DNA from: Cytobacillus sp. NJ13
Lineage (GTDB): Bacteria; Bacillota; Bacilli; Bacillales; Cytobacillaceae
Assembly: GCA_030348385.1 (NCBI GenBank)
Contig: JAUCFP010000006.1
Location: 3,371,001-3,435,000 of the forward strand
DNA: 64,000 nt
Direction: 5' to 3'
The position numbers were made by a program, and so were the translations under genes. Within the stretch, counting starts at the first letter, position 1, and every line of letters begins with the position of its first letter. The notes under the pieces were generated by a model. That model saw nothing but the letters and a program-made list of their open reading frames with translations, had not been told where the DNA came from and ran no database searches. This document shows, in pieces, positions 1 to 8,088 of the stretch.

Positions 1-1
1 G

Positions 2-415
2 GGCTATGGCTATGAAGATTATACAGAGCTTGAAGAAGATAAGATCAGGAGAGACCTTGCAAAGGCGCAGGAAGCATTTAGAAAGCTGAATATTAAAGAC
101 ATTAAGCTTGTGCGCGCCCCAACAGGACACTTTGACCAGAAAACGTTAAAGGTTGCTGAAAGGATGGGCTATACCGTTGTCCATTGGAGCGTTGATTCAA
201 AGGATTGGACCAATCCGGGTGCAGAGAGGATTGCAGAGAATGTATCAAAAGCTAAAAAAGGAGATATTGTACTTCTGCATGCATCCGATTCTGCAAAACA
301 AACAGCCAAAGCTCTTCCGCTCATTTTAAATGATGTAAAATCCAAGGGGCTCAATTTCGTTTCCGTTTCTGAAATGATTGCTAATGCGGAGACGAAGACA
401 AGTGAAATAAAATAG
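2..415 (+). CDS. pdaB: Polysaccharide deacetylase PdaB-like, 5' end outside window
   Basis: This is the C-terminal 137 residues of a NodB-fold deacetylase; the reading frame is open to the window edge, so the start is missing. Visible family motifs are RAPTG (motif 3, about residue 38 of the fragment), DSKDW (motif 4) and IVLLHAS (motif 5, with the conserved Leu-His). It most resembles sporulation PdaB (YbaN) of Bacillus, an exported or membrane-anchored enzyme needed for cortex or spore stability; the natural substrate of PdaB is not settled. The neighbour kbaA, convergent on the minus strand, matches the B. subtilis order. The stop codon abuts a dispersed hairpin repeat. The family call is strong; the PdaB assignment rests on similarity plus synteny. 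Confidence 0.88.
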   Translation, partial: GYGYEDYTELEEDKIRRDLAKAQEAFRKLNIKDIKLVRAPTGHFDQKTLKVAERMGYTVVHWSVDSKDWTNPGAERIAENVSKAKKGDIVLLHASDSAKQTAKALPLILNDVKSKGLNFVSVSEMIANAETKTSEIK

Positions 416-542
416 AAAAGCGGAAGCGCCTTGCCCACCCCCGACAAGCACAAGACGAACCTCCCGGAAAGGTGTCCTTTACCTTTTTGGGAGGTTTGGC
501 TTGTGACCTCGAGGGGGTAGGCGCTGGAGCTAGACAGTTATC
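415..542 (+). repeat. Hairpin repeat copy A (long form)
   Basis: A 128-bp imperfect palindrome begins at the last base of the pdaB stop codon. Nested arms pair from outside in: GCGCC with GGCGC, ACCCCCGA with the CGAGGGGGT side, ACAAGC with GCTTGT, and a CTCCCGGAAAGG arm with CCTTTTTGGGAG. The ends are AAAAGCGG on the left and GAGCTAGACAGTTATC on the right, shared with copy B. No protein is encoded. It looks like a REP/bcr-type or MITE-type dispersed element of Bacillus. Confidence 0.8.
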
Positions 543-570
543 GACATTCAAAATTCTATACTTATTTATA

Positions 571-601
571 AACAAAAGCCATCCGTTACTTGGATGGCTT
601 T
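571..601. terminator. Bidirectional terminator between pdaB and kbaA
   Basis: Arms GCCATCC and GGATGGC are flanked by A and T runs on both sides, so the hairpin can stop both convergent transcripts. The loop contains the kbaA stop codon (586-588), and one arm encodes the last KbaA residues. Confidence 0.85.
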
Positions 602-1218
602 TTAGCTATATTGCTTCTTTGTTTTTGAGAATCTTCATTTAGTTTATGAAGGATAAGCAGCTGATAGGTGTTGCAGACTAGTAATGGGAACAGCATTAGA
701 TATAGCCAGCTTTCCTCATTTACCCTTAAAACCGGCACCCACTCAATGGCGGTTACAACCACCATAAAGAATACTGCAGGAATAAACGCATGCTGATTGG
801 TCTGCTTTGCTTTAATTGCTGCAACCGTAAGCGCGACAATAAGAAGAAAAGCCGCTAAGCCAATATACGGAAGCATGCTGTCTCCCCCGCCCGCAAAAGC
901 CTTATAGCGGAAGTAAACCAAGTCAAACAAAGCAAATAAAATAAGGACAATCTGAATAGGGTTCCACAATCCTTTAAAAATTCCCAGCCCGAAGCGGTGT
1001 ACTGTCAAATAAGCAAAAAAGCCCATTTGGCTAATGATACTGAATATTAATCCTACACCTATAAGCCAGAAGAATACCGACAGAATCTCAAGGAAATCGA
1101 AGTCAGTAAAAATAGGCGCAAATTCATCCCAGCGCACAATAAATCCGACAACTCCAGTAGTTAATCCTCCAACTAAAAGAGTTGATATAAAAAGCTTTAC
1201 CCAATTACGGCTAGTCAA
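586..1218 (-). CDS. kbaA: KinB-signalling pathway activation protein KbaA
   Basis: The 210-residue integral membrane protein matches KbaA, which in B. subtilis is needed for KinB kinase to feed the sporulation phosphorelay. About six hydrophobic segments are visible (near residues 8-28, 43-72, 82-103, 118-136, 144-162, 171-190), followed by a short basic cytoplasmic tail. The start is TTG, with GGGGGA about 8 bases upstream; the nearby ATG at the ribosome binding site runs into an early stop. It diverges from gerD and converges with pdaB, the usual arrangement. A weak extended -10 (TGG TACAAT, 1258-1263) lies upstream. Confidence 0.93.
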   Translation of the reverse strand: MTSRNWVKLFISTLLVGGLTTGVVGFIVRWDEFAPIFTDFDFLEILSVFFWLIGVGLIFSIISQMGFFAYLTVHRFGLGIFKGLWNPIQIVLILFALFDLVYFRYKAFAGGGDSMLPYIGLAAFLLIVALTVAAIKAKQTNQHAFIPAVFFMVVVTAIEWVPVLRVNEESWLYLMLFPLLVCNTYQLLILHKLNEDSQKQRSNIAKKPSK

Positions 1219-1257
1219 TTTATTTTTCCCCCATAATAAATAAATTCATTCTTTATG

Positions 1258-1263
1258 ATTGTA
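1258..1263 (-). promoter_or_regulatory. Possible kbaA promoter (extended -10)
   Basis: TACAAT is preceded by TGG, an extended -10 form, about 40 bases upstream of the TTG start. No good -35 box is seen, so this is tentative. Confidence 0.4.
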
Positions 1264-1303
1264 CCAACCAAAGTTTGAAAAATCTAGGCATTGTATTTCC
1301 AGC

Positions 1304-1333
1304 GCATAATATTTGCTGAATTTCTTCATTCTA
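1304..1333 (+). promoter_or_regulatory. Sigma-G-type promoter of gerD
   Basis: GCATA at 1304-1308 and CATTCTA at 1327-1333 are 18 bases apart. This fits the forespore sigma-G pattern (gnATA, 18, CATnnTA) and lies about 33 bases before the gerD start. GerD is a known sigma-G regulon member in B. subtilis. Confidence 0.65.
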
Positions 1334-1365
1334 AGGGTAAGGACACCTCTGAAAGGAGCTTCATT

Positions 1366-2007
1366 ATGATAAAAAAATTCCGTTTGCTCCTTCCATTAGC
1401 GCTAGTGTTTTTCATATCAGGCTGCGGCCAAGGTGAAACGGGCAACGGCCAAATGGATTATGAGCAAACCAAAAAAATGGTTGTAGATATATTAAAGACC
1501 GATGAAGGAAAAAAGGCACTCGAAGAATTGATGACTGATGAAAAAATGCAGCAAAAGATGGTCATGGACCAGAAGGTTGTGGCTGATACCATTGAAAAAA
1601 CCCTAACCTCTGATAAAGGTACAGAGTTTTGGAAGAAGTCCTTTGATGATCCAAAGTTTGCCGAAAGCATGGCAAAAAGTATGCAGAAAGAAAATGAGCA
1701 GCTCTTAAAAGATCTTATGAAAGACCCTGAATACCGGGGAATGATGATAGAGGTACTTAAAGATCCCGAACTCGAAAAAGAAGTTACAGATGTCCTTAAA
1801 AGCAAGGAATATCGGGAGCATATACAGAAAGTTATGACCGAGACATTTGAAAGCCCGCTTTTTAAAGCGAAAATTCAGGACATTCTTCTGAAAGCAGCAG
1901 AGGAAACGAAGAGCGGCGGTCAGCAAGGCGGCGAAAGCGGCGGTGAAGGCGGCGGCCAGGGAGCAGACCAAGGAGGCGGCGGTGGCGGCCAGGGAGGCGG
2001 AGCATAA
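1366..2007 (+). CDS. gerD: Spore germination lipoprotein GerD
   Basis: The 213-residue lipoprotein has a signal peptide with a lipobox ISGC (Cys20), a helical charged middle (about residues 28-180) and a Gly/Gln-rich tail ending in runs of glycine. GerD sits on the spore inner membrane and organises germinant receptors into the germinosome; its core trimerises as a helical rod. The chosen ATG has AAAGGAG 8 bases upstream; an upstream in-frame extension has no ribosome binding site and would bury the signal peptide. It is the only complete plus-strand gene in the window. The glycine tail is low-complexity and looks recently expanded. Confidence 0.95.
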   Translation: MIKKFRLLLPLALVFFISGCGQGETGNGQMDYEQTKKMVVDILKTDEGKKALEELMTDEKMQQKMVMDQKVVADTIEKTLTSDKGTEFWKKSFDDPKFAESMAKSMQKENEQLLKDLMKDPEYRGMMIEVLKDPELEKEVTDVLKSKEYREHIQKVMTETFESPLFKAKIQDILLKAAEETKSGGQQGGESGGEGGGQGADQGGGGGGQGGGA

Positions 2008-2021
2008 CTCCTTTAAAGTGA

Positions 2022-2048
2022 AAACCTCTTCCATTTCGGAAGAGGTTT
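2022..2048. terminator. Bidirectional terminator between gerD and salA
   Basis: Arms AAACCTCTTCC and GGAAGAGGTTT form an 11-bp perfect stem, with a T-rich run on the plus side and a short T run on the minus side. It lies between two convergent genes and can serve both. Confidence 0.88.
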
Positions 2049-2054
2049 CTTTTA

Positions 2055-3113
2055 TTACTTGCTTTCAATTGTTTGGATAACTTTGCGGGCGATATCCGTA
2101 TAAATTTGTCCAAGCTTATGGTCTTTATCATAAATGGACGGAGCGAAGTCTTCTTCATTCCAATCAGGCTGCTGAAGAGGCAGCTGGCCAAGCACTTCTG
2201 TCCGCAGTTCCTCAGCAAGCTTTTCACCGCCGCCTTGACCAAATACATGCTCTCTTTCACCAGTCAATTGGCTCTCGAAGTAGGCCATGTTCTCAATAAC
2301 ACCCAGGATTTCATGCTCAGTGCGAAGTGCCATAGCACCAGCTCTCGCAGCAACAAATGCGGCTGTAGGATGCGGAGTTGTCACAACGATCTCCTTGCAG
2401 GATGGGAGCATTGTGTGCACATCCAGGGCAACATCCCCCGTACCCGGAGGCAAATCAAGAAGAAGGTAATCCAAATCGCCCCATTCTACTTCATTGAAGA
2501 AGCTGTTCAGCATTTTGCCAAGCATTGGGCCCCTCCAGATAATTGGTGCATTATCTTCTACAAAGAATCCCATTGAGATCACTTTTACTCCAAAACGTTC
2601 AACCGGCAGAATTCGTTCTCCTCTGACCACGGGGCGCTTTGTAATGCCCATCATATCCGGAACGCTGAATCCATAAATATCGGCATCGATCAGGCCGACC
2701 TTTTTCCCTAACCTTGCCAGGGATACAGCCAGGTTTACAGATACCGTGGATTTGCCGACCCCTCCTTTTCCGCTGGCAATGGCAATAAACTCAGTTTTAT
2801 TTCCAGGAGAAAGCAGGCCTTTGTCTTCCTCAGACGCTGCCTCTCTATATTGTGAAAGCACTTCATCAGGAAGATCGCTGAAGCGTATGCCAACGGTTGC
2901 GGCTCCTGCTTCTTTTAAAAGATTGACGACTTGAGTCTGAAGCTGAAGCTGTTCAGCTGTACCTGTCTTGGCGATTTGAATCTTGACGCTGACATGGTTC
3001 TTTTCTTCCTTGATTTTAATTTCTTCAATGGCGTTAAGTTCGCCCAATGTTCTATGTATAAATGGTTCCTGCAAGCCGCTTAAAGCTTCTTTGACTTTCT
3101 GTTCAGTTAACAT
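2055..3113 (-). CDS. salA: Mrp/ApbC-family P-loop ATPase SalA
   Basis: The 352-residue protein has an N-terminal MIP18/DUF59-like domain (about 1-80) and a C-terminal Mrp/NBP35 P-loop domain with the deviant Walker A GKGGVGKST near residue 116. Bacillus SalA is described as an indirect activator of exoprotease genes through repression of scoC; related proteins carry iron-sulfur clusters. I see no C-terminal CxxC pair, as expected for the SalA branch. The ATG at 3113 has a GGCGG stretch 9 bases upstream, while the GTG at 3122 lies too close to it. An extended -10 (TGT TATACT) precedes it. Confidence 0.92.
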   Translation of the reverse strand: MLTEQKVKEALSGLQEPFIHRTLGELNAIEEIKIKEEKNHVSVKIQIAKTGTAEQLQLQTQVVNLLKEAGAATVGIRFSDLPDEVLSQYREAASEEDKGLLSPGNKTEFIAIASGKGGVGKSTVSVNLAVSLARLGKKVGLIDADIYGFSVPDMMGITKRPVVRGERILPVERFGVKVISMGFFVEDNAPIIWRGPMLGKMLNSFFNEVEWGDLDYLLLDLPPGTGDVALDVHTMLPSCKEIVVTTPHPTAAFVAARAGAMALRTEHEILGVIENMAYFESQLTGEREHVFGQGGGEKLAEELRTEVLGQLPLQQPDWNEEDFAPSIYDKDHKLGQIYTDIARKVIQTIESK

Positions 3114-3148
3114 ACATTGCACCCGCCTTCTGAATTCGTTTCCATTTT

Positions 3149-3154
3149 AGTATA
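3149..3154 (-). promoter_or_regulatory. Possible salA promoter
   Basis: TATACT preceded by TGT (extended -10) about 36 bases upstream of the salA start. A TTAACT lies 20 bases further upstream, a wide spacing for a -35 box. Confidence 0.45.
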
Positions 3155-3223
3155 ACATATTGAATATTCTATACAGTTAATTCTATCACACCAGAAATAC
3201 ATTCACTATTTCCCTGCATCAAT

Positions 3224-3254
3224 AAAAAGAAAAGGCACTTTCTCAGCACCTTTT
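3224..3254 (-). terminator. cwlD terminator
   Basis: The minus-strand hairpin AAAAGGTGC / GTGCCTTTT (9 pairs with G-U) is followed by a T-rich run. It begins at the end of the cwlD stop codon. Confidence 0.8.
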
Positions 3255-3976
3255 CATTCCCATGTTTCGGTCAGTTCTTTTTCATTGGTATAGTAGCGCA
3301 TGATTCCATTGTAAATGGAGGCAGCGATTTTATCCTGATATTCATCAGTTTTCAGATTGGCCCGTTCCCCCGGATTTGATAAGAATCCCACTTCTACTAG
3401 GACACCTGGCTTTTTGGCGTATTTTAAAATGAATACATTGTTTAAAGGCTTCGAGTTCCGCTTGGTATTCTCCAGGTTGCGGCGGAGTTCGTCCTGAATG
3501 AATTTTGCGGCTTTGGCATTTTCCTTAATCCCCGGAGCATAGAAAGTCTGTGCTCCGCTCCACCTGGGGGAAGGAATTGAATTTAAATGAATGCTGACAT
3601 AAAAATCAGAATTAGAAGTATTTATCATTTCAAGCCGTTTCTTCAGGTCTTCTACTTTTCTCCGGCTGTAACCTCTGGTTCCCTCTGGTGCGAGGTCTCT
3701 GTCTTCCTCCCTCGTCATCAGCACAAGTGCTCCCTGCTCCTGGAGGTAATCCCTTACTTTTAATGATACATCCAGTGCGATATCTTTTTCGAGAGCACCT
3801 TCATCCCCTGCCCCGCCATCCGGGCCGCCATGGCCGGGATCAAGCAAGATGATCTTTCCTGTTAAAGGCAGATTCCACGATTCCCAGGAATCATCATCCG
3901 TAAAGTCATATTGCAAAATTAGAAAAAGGACGATAAGCCCGATCGCAAACCCGCCTATTTTTAATTTTTTCTTCAT
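3254..3976 (-). CDS. cwlD: N-acetylmuramoyl-L-alanine amidase CwlD
   Basis: The 240-residue amidase_3 protein has one N-terminal membrane segment (about residues 7-23) and the zinc-amidase motifs DPGHGG (about 47), a conserved Glu in ALEKD, SIHLNS and VEVGFLSNP. In spore formers CwlD works with PdaA to make muramic delta-lactam in the spore cortex. The gene follows ybaK in the same direction, as in B. subtilis, where the pair is transcribed during sporulation. The ATG start has AGGA close upstream and GGAGGG further up. Confidence 0.94.
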   Translation of the reverse strand: MKKKLKIGGFAIGLIVLFLILQYDFTDDDSWESWNLPLTGKIILLDPGHGGPDGGAGDEGALEKDIALDVSLKVRDYLQEQGALVLMTREEDRDLAPEGTRGYSRRKVEDLKKRLEMINTSNSDFYVSIHLNSIPSPRWSGAQTFYAPGIKENAKAAKFIQDELRRNLENTKRNSKPLNNVFILKYAKKPGVLVEVGFLSNPGERANLKTDEYQDKIAASIYNGIMRYYTNEKELTETWE

Positions 3977-4076
3977 ATGTCCTAATCAGTCCCTCCTGCT
4001 TATCCTCATTTCAATATATGGGACAAGATGGAGATCTAGAACTTCGATCAGGACAGCCTTTTCATCAATTCACTTT

Positions 4077-4520
4077 TCAGTGGAGACGCAATTTATGCCT
4101 TCTCTCCCCTTTATTGAATCCTTCCGACCACCAGCTGCTTACATATTGCTCACACATATAATAAAGGGATTCGCTCATTACCGCTTCTGAACCATGACCC
4201 CAATAAAGGAAAAAGTTATATAGTGTATCCACTAAATGCTTATACTCTTTTTCACATCTATGGCGGACTTGATCCAGCGATTCGCCATAGCGCCCAAAAC
4301 GGCTGTAGTTGGCCCCAAGCAAATAGGCTTCAATCGCAACATCATAGCAGGCCTCCTCAATTCCGGTATTCATCATCAGACCGGAGACAAATCTGGAAGA
4401 GCCAAAAAATTGCTGTACTTTCTCTTTTAACGCTTTTATCGAAATTTCCCGAAGGACTGATTTTTCATATTTGATTTGCTTTTCTCTTTTTTTCTCTTTG
4501 AACGTTGTTATGACAGTCAC
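4077..4520 (-). CDS. ybaK: YbaK/DUF2521 family protein of unknown function
   Basis: The 147-residue soluble protein has a basic N-terminus (KEKKREKQ) and a helical, aromatic-rich body with motifs NTGIEEACYD and LYNFFLYWGHG. It is the DUF2521 protein found next to cwlD in Bacillus; no function is assigned. There is no signal peptide or membrane segment. About 100 bases separate it from cwlD with no clear terminator between, so the two are probably co-transcribed. Confidence 0.88.
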   Translation of the reverse strand: MTVITTFKEKKREKQIKYEKSVLREISIKALKEKVQQFFGSSRFVSGLMMNTGIEEACYDVAIEAYLLGANYSRFGRYGESLDQVRHRCEKEYKHLVDTLYNFFLYWGHGSEAVMSESLYYMCEQYVSSWWSEGFNKGERRHKLRLH

Positions 4521-4571
4521 TGCTTTCTCACCCCTTGAAGATAGTCTTTATCTGCAGCGGGAGAGAAATGC

Positions 4572-4596
4572 AAAAAGCAGCCGCGAATCGGGCTGC
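4572..4596 (-). terminator. proA-operon terminator
   Basis: The minus-strand hairpin GCAGCC / GGCTGC (4577-4596) is followed by a five-T run, just upstream of ybaK. It separates the proline operon from ybaK-cwlD. A second stem at 4768-4793 precedes it, so termination may be in two steps. Confidence 0.7.
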
Positions 4597-4609
4597 CAAT
4601 TTTTTATCA

Positions 4610-4736
4610 GAAAAGCGGAAGGCGCCCGCTTATCGGCGACAAGCATAAGAAAAGCCGGCTGAAAGGTTGTTCTTTACCTTTTGGACGGATTGGCTTAGAC
4701 CCGAGAGCCGATGGCGCCTGAAGCTAGACAGTTATC
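4610..4736 (+). repeat. Hairpin repeat copy B (long form)
   Basis: This 127-bp element has the same ends as copy A (GAAAAGCGG and GCTAGACAGTTATC) and the same internal blocks (GACAAGCA.AAGA, GAAAGGT, CTTTACCTTTT, TTGGCTT). Paired arms include GGCGCC with GGCGCC and ATCGGC with GCCGAT. The arms differ from copy A by paired changes, as expected if the fold matters. It lies between proA and ybaK. Confidence 0.8.
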
Positions 4737-4767
4737 TAACTTCAGGATTAATTCTTATTTTTTTAGA

Positions 4768-4793
4768 AAAGCACCAGCCGGAGCTGATGCTTT
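4768..4793 (-). terminator. Weak terminator after proA
   Basis: The stem AAAGCATCAGC / GCTGGTGCTTT is followed by four T and then A-rich sequence. The pairing is good but the T run is short. Confidence 0.55.
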
Positions 4794-4803
4794 AAAAACA
4801 CTT

Positions 4804-6072
4804 TTATCGAATCTGTCCATTTCCGGTCATGAGATATTTGCGGGTTGTTAATGCCGGCAGCCCCATTGGTCCTCTCGCATGGAGCTTCTGTGTGGATATG
4901 CCAATTTCAGCACCAAAGCCAAGAGCGCCTCCATCTGTGAATCTGGTCGAAGCATTATGATACAATGCCGCAGCATCTGTCAGCTGCATGAACTTTTTGG
5001 CTGTTTCCCCATTTTCCGTAATAATCGCCTCAGAATGCTTTGTTCCATATTGGTCAATATGATCGATGGCCTGTTCAAGACAATTAACGGTTTTTACCGC
5101 CAAATCAAGGCTTAAATATTCATTTTCCCAATCGCTATCACCAGCTGGCACCACATCAGGCAGTGCAGCAGCTGCAGGCTCATCACCATGTACGGTTATC
5201 CCGTGCTTCTTCAGAACTTCTGCAAGCAATTCTTTATGCAGGTTAAGCCATCCTTCATGAACAATCATCGTTTCTGCTGCATTACAGACTGCCGGACGGT
5301 CTGTTTTGGCATTAATCAGGATATTGATCGCTTTTTCAGCCTCCGCTTCCTTATCCACATAGATATGGCAGTTTCCAACTCCTGTTTCGAGTACAGGCAC
5401 CGTCGCATTCTCAACCACTGCTTTAATAAGGGATGCGCCGCCTCTCGGAATTAAGACATCAATATGCTCTTTCATTGTGAACAGCTGCTTTGTCGCTTCT
5501 CTGTCTGCTGCGGCAATGAATTGAACAGCTTCTTTAGGTATCTTAGTTTTTTCAAGAGCATCATGAATGATCTCAACTATAGCCTGATTCGAATTCAGGG
5601 CTGATGATCCGCCTTTTAGGACAATGGCATTTCCTGATTTCAAAGCAAGACCTGCCGCATCGGCTGTTACATTGGGTCTTGCTTCATATATCATTCCGAT
5701 GACACCAAGCGGAACACGGACCTCTTCCACCTTCAGCCCATTATCCAAAGTCCAGCCAGACATGACGTCTCCAATCGGATCGGGAAGTTCAGCTACCCGG
5801 CGAAGGCCAGCTGCAAATTCAAAAACCCGCTCTTTAGATAATGACAGCCGATCTATATATGCCTCTTCGAATCCTTTTTCCTTGCCGTTATTTAGATCGG
5901 CCATATTGGCTGCAAGAATTGATTCATATCCAGTTTCCAAAGCATCTGCAACTGTATGGAGTGCTTCGTTCTTTTCTTCCGTTGTTAAAATACCTAAAGT
6001 TCTGGCAGCCTTCCTGGCCTTTTTTGCCTGTTCTTCTATATTATTTATCCTTACTGCTGATGCAGTAGTCAT
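4804..6072 (-). CDS. proA: Gamma-glutamyl phosphate reductase ProA
   Basis: The 422-residue enzyme catalyses the NADPH-dependent reduction of gamma-glutamyl phosphate to glutamate semialdehyde, the second step of proline synthesis. It has the aldehyde-dehydrogenase fold, with motifs GVIGMIYEARPNVT and the nucleophile region PAVCNAAET. Length is close to the usual 415-420. The ATG has TTAGGAGGG 6-7 bases upstream. It is last in proC-proB-proA, 18 bases after proB. In B. subtilis this spot between rpsI and ybaK has no proline genes. Confidence 0.96.
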   Translation of the reverse strand: MTTASAVRINNIEEQAKKARKAARTLGILTTEEKNEALHTVADALETGYESILAANMADLNNGKEKGFEEAYIDRLSLSKERVFEFAAGLRRVAELPDPIGDVMSGWTLDNGLKVEEVRVPLGVIGMIYEARPNVTADAAGLALKSGNAIVLKGGSSALNSNQAIVEIIHDALEKTKIPKEAVQFIAAADREATKQLFTMKEHIDVLIPRGGASLIKAVVENATVPVLETGVGNCHIYVDKEAEAEKAINILINAKTDRPAVCNAAETMIVHEGWLNLHKELLAEVLKKHGITVHGDEPAAAALPDVVPAGDSDWENEYLSLDLAVKTVNCLEQAIDHIDQYGTKHSEAIITENGETAKKFMQLTDAAALYHNASTRFTDGGALGFGAEIGISTQKLHARGPMGLPALTTRKYLMTGNGQIR

Positions 6073-6090
6073 TGAATCCCTCCTAATAGT

Positions 6091-7209
6091 TTAAACAAGT
6101 GCCGGCAGTTTAAAGTCGCGGGAACATACAAACGTTTCCTGAGCAATGGCCGGTTCAAGCTCTTCATCTGCTGTATGGTCACTTAACTGTTCGTTTGAAT
6201 AATTAATGCGGCCGAGGCCGATTTCTTTTCCCTCTTCATCCAGAATGCGGACAACTGCGCCATCCTTAAATCGCCCTTTTACTTCCTGAATATCAGAGCG
6301 ATACAGGTTTTCTTGATGTTCCACAATGGCCTCTATCCCATGGGAACTGATAGTCACCTTGCCTTCAGGGCCTGAGTGGAATGCAATCCACTGTTTCTGA
6401 TTATCCAGATTGAACGCATCCGGTTCCGGCTTAAAGCAGGTTCCTTTTGCCCTGCCTTCCACAGCTTCCATTAAGATATGTTCCCTACCTGCTTTACCTA
6501 AAAAGGAGTCAATTCCCGCAGCCATCGCAATTTTCACCGCCTGGATTTTTGACTTCATGCCGCCTGTTCCTACAGCACTTCCAGATCCTCCTGCAGCAGC
6601 TTCAATTTCAGGTGTAATGCTGTGCACCCTCTCCAGAAGGTTTGCATCGGGATTGTCATTGGGGTTGCTGTCGTAGAGGCCGTCAATGTCTGATAAAATA
6701 ATAAGTAAATCAGCATCGATCAGACCGGCCACTTTTGCCGCCAGGGTATCATTGTCCCCGAAGCGCAAACGGTCAACCGTAACCGTGTCATTTTCATTTA
6801 TAATCGGGATGATACCGCGCTCAAGCAGCACATTCATGGTGTTATGCATGTTGCCATAACGCTTTTCATCAGAGAAATCGCTTCTTGTAATCAAGATTTG
6901 TGAAGCTACATATCCGTGAGATAAAAAGAGTTCTGAGTAAGATTCCATTAATAAGCCCTGGCCAATTGAAGCTGCAGCCTGTTTTTCCGGAAGGGAAGAA
7001 GGACGGTCAAGGCAGCCTAGCTTCCGATAGCCTGCTGCTACAGCACCTGATGACACAACAGCTGTTTCATAGCCAGCATCCTTCAGCTCGACAATTTGCT
7101 CCGCAAATTTTTCAAGCTTTCTGCGGCTGATCTCCCCATGCATGCTTGTTAGTGAGCTGCTTCCGATCTTAATAACAACTCTTTTTATCTGCTTTTCTTT
7201 AATCAACAT
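6091..7209 (-). CDS. proB: Glutamate 5-kinase ProB
   Basis: The 372-residue protein has an N-terminal amino-acid-kinase domain (KIGSSSLT near residue 14, SSGAVAAG, INENDTV, FGDNDTLAA, GTGGMKSK) and a C-terminal PUA domain (about 280-360). It phosphorylates glutamate at the start of proline synthesis, and the kinase domain is the usual site of proline feedback inhibition. It sits between proC and proA with 36- and 18-base gaps, so the three should be co-expressed. The ATG has GGAGGTATTGG upstream. Confidence 0.96.
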   Translation of the reverse strand: MLIKEKQIKRVVIKIGSSSLTSMHGEISRRKLEKFAEQIVELKDAGYETAVVSSGAVAAGYRKLGCLDRPSSLPEKQAAASIGQGLLMESYSELFLSHGYVASQILITRSDFSDEKRYGNMHNTMNVLLERGIIPIINENDTVTVDRLRFGDNDTLAAKVAGLIDADLLIILSDIDGLYDSNPNDNPDANLLERVHSITPEIEAAAGGSGSAVGTGGMKSKIQAVKIAMAAGIDSFLGKAGREHILMEAVEGRAKGTCFKPEPDAFNLDNQKQWIAFHSGPEGKVTISSHGIEAIVEHQENLYRSDIQEVKGRFKDGAVVRILDEEGKEIGLGRINYSNEQLSDHTADEELEPAIAQETFVCSRDFKLPALV

Positions 7210-7245
7210 CCAATACCTCCTGTGAACTTATAATTCCCATCTCCC

Positions 7246-8088
7246 TTAGGAAGTGACAAGGGCGCCTTCCAATTCTTTGCTGATCTCCTTTGAACGTTTG
7301 GCGGCATGCTCCACTGCCTGTGTGATGGCTTCGCCTCCATTGTATTTCCTTAAGGCTTCAAGTCCTGAAGCGGTCGTGCCATTTGGAGAAGTCACTTTCT
7401 CTCTAAGAGAAGTTGGAGCTTCTTCCTTTTCAAGCACCATCTTAGCTGCTCCAAAAATCGTCTGGGCGACAATTTTTCGTACGGTCTCTTCATCCATACC
7501 TTTTTGTACCCCTACCCGCTCCATATTTTCCATCAAATAATAGAAGTATGCAGGGCCGCTTCCAGCTAAACCCGTAAAAACATCCATTTGGTCTTCATCG
7601 ATAAGATAGACTTCCCCCATGCATTCCAGCAATTCCTTAACCAATTCGACATTGGCCATGCTGGTTTTCTTGCCTGCCACGACAGCCGTCGCAGATTCCT
7701 GAATCATGCTCGAAGTATTCGGCATCACACGCACAACCTGCTGTCCCGGATTTAAATGGTCTTCCATGAACTCAGTTGTAATGCCTGCCAAAACAGAAAG
7801 AATCACCTGGCCGGGATGTAATTTATCTTTAATCGAACAAAGGGCTTCCTCTGCACCTTTTGGTTTCATGGCTAAAATGAATAAATCGATCTTCTCAAAT
7901 GGAAGCTCGCTTTGCGGCATCACACTCACACCGTACTTATCATGAATCTCTTCCAGTCTGTCTCCATTGCTCCTATTCGTTACAAATACTCGATCGGGTG
8001 ACATTTTTTCTGCTGTAATGACTCCCGAAATCATTGATTCCGCCATTGATCCTGCTCCTAAAAAAGCAATTGTTTTATTGGCTAACAT
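7246..8088 (-). CDS. proC: Pyrroline-5-carboxylate reductase ProC
   Basis: The 280-residue enzyme reduces pyrroline-5-carboxylate to proline. The N-terminal Rossmann motif GAGSMAESM is near residue 10; the C-terminal dimerisation domain carries GSGPAYFYYLME and the TSPNGTT motif near residue 230. The ATG at 8088 has AAGGAGG 6 bases upstream; longer in-frame starts lack a ribosome binding site. It heads the proline operon. Its roughly 340-base upstream region has no T-box consensus and no strong promoter that I can defend. Confidence 0.95.
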   Translation of the reverse strand: MLANKTIAFLGAGSMAESMISGVITAEKMSPDRVFVTNRSNGDRLEEIHDKYGVSVMPQSELPFEKIDLFILAMKPKGAEEALCSIKDKLHPGQVILSVLAGITTEFMEDHLNPGQQVVRVMPNTSSMIQESATAVVAGKKTSMANVELVKELLECMGEVYLIDEDQMDVFTGLAGSGPAYFYYLMENMERVGVQKGMDEETVRKIVAQTIFGAAKMVLEKEEAPTSLREKVTSPNGTTASGLEALRKYNGGEAITQAVEHAAKRSKEISKELEGALVTS

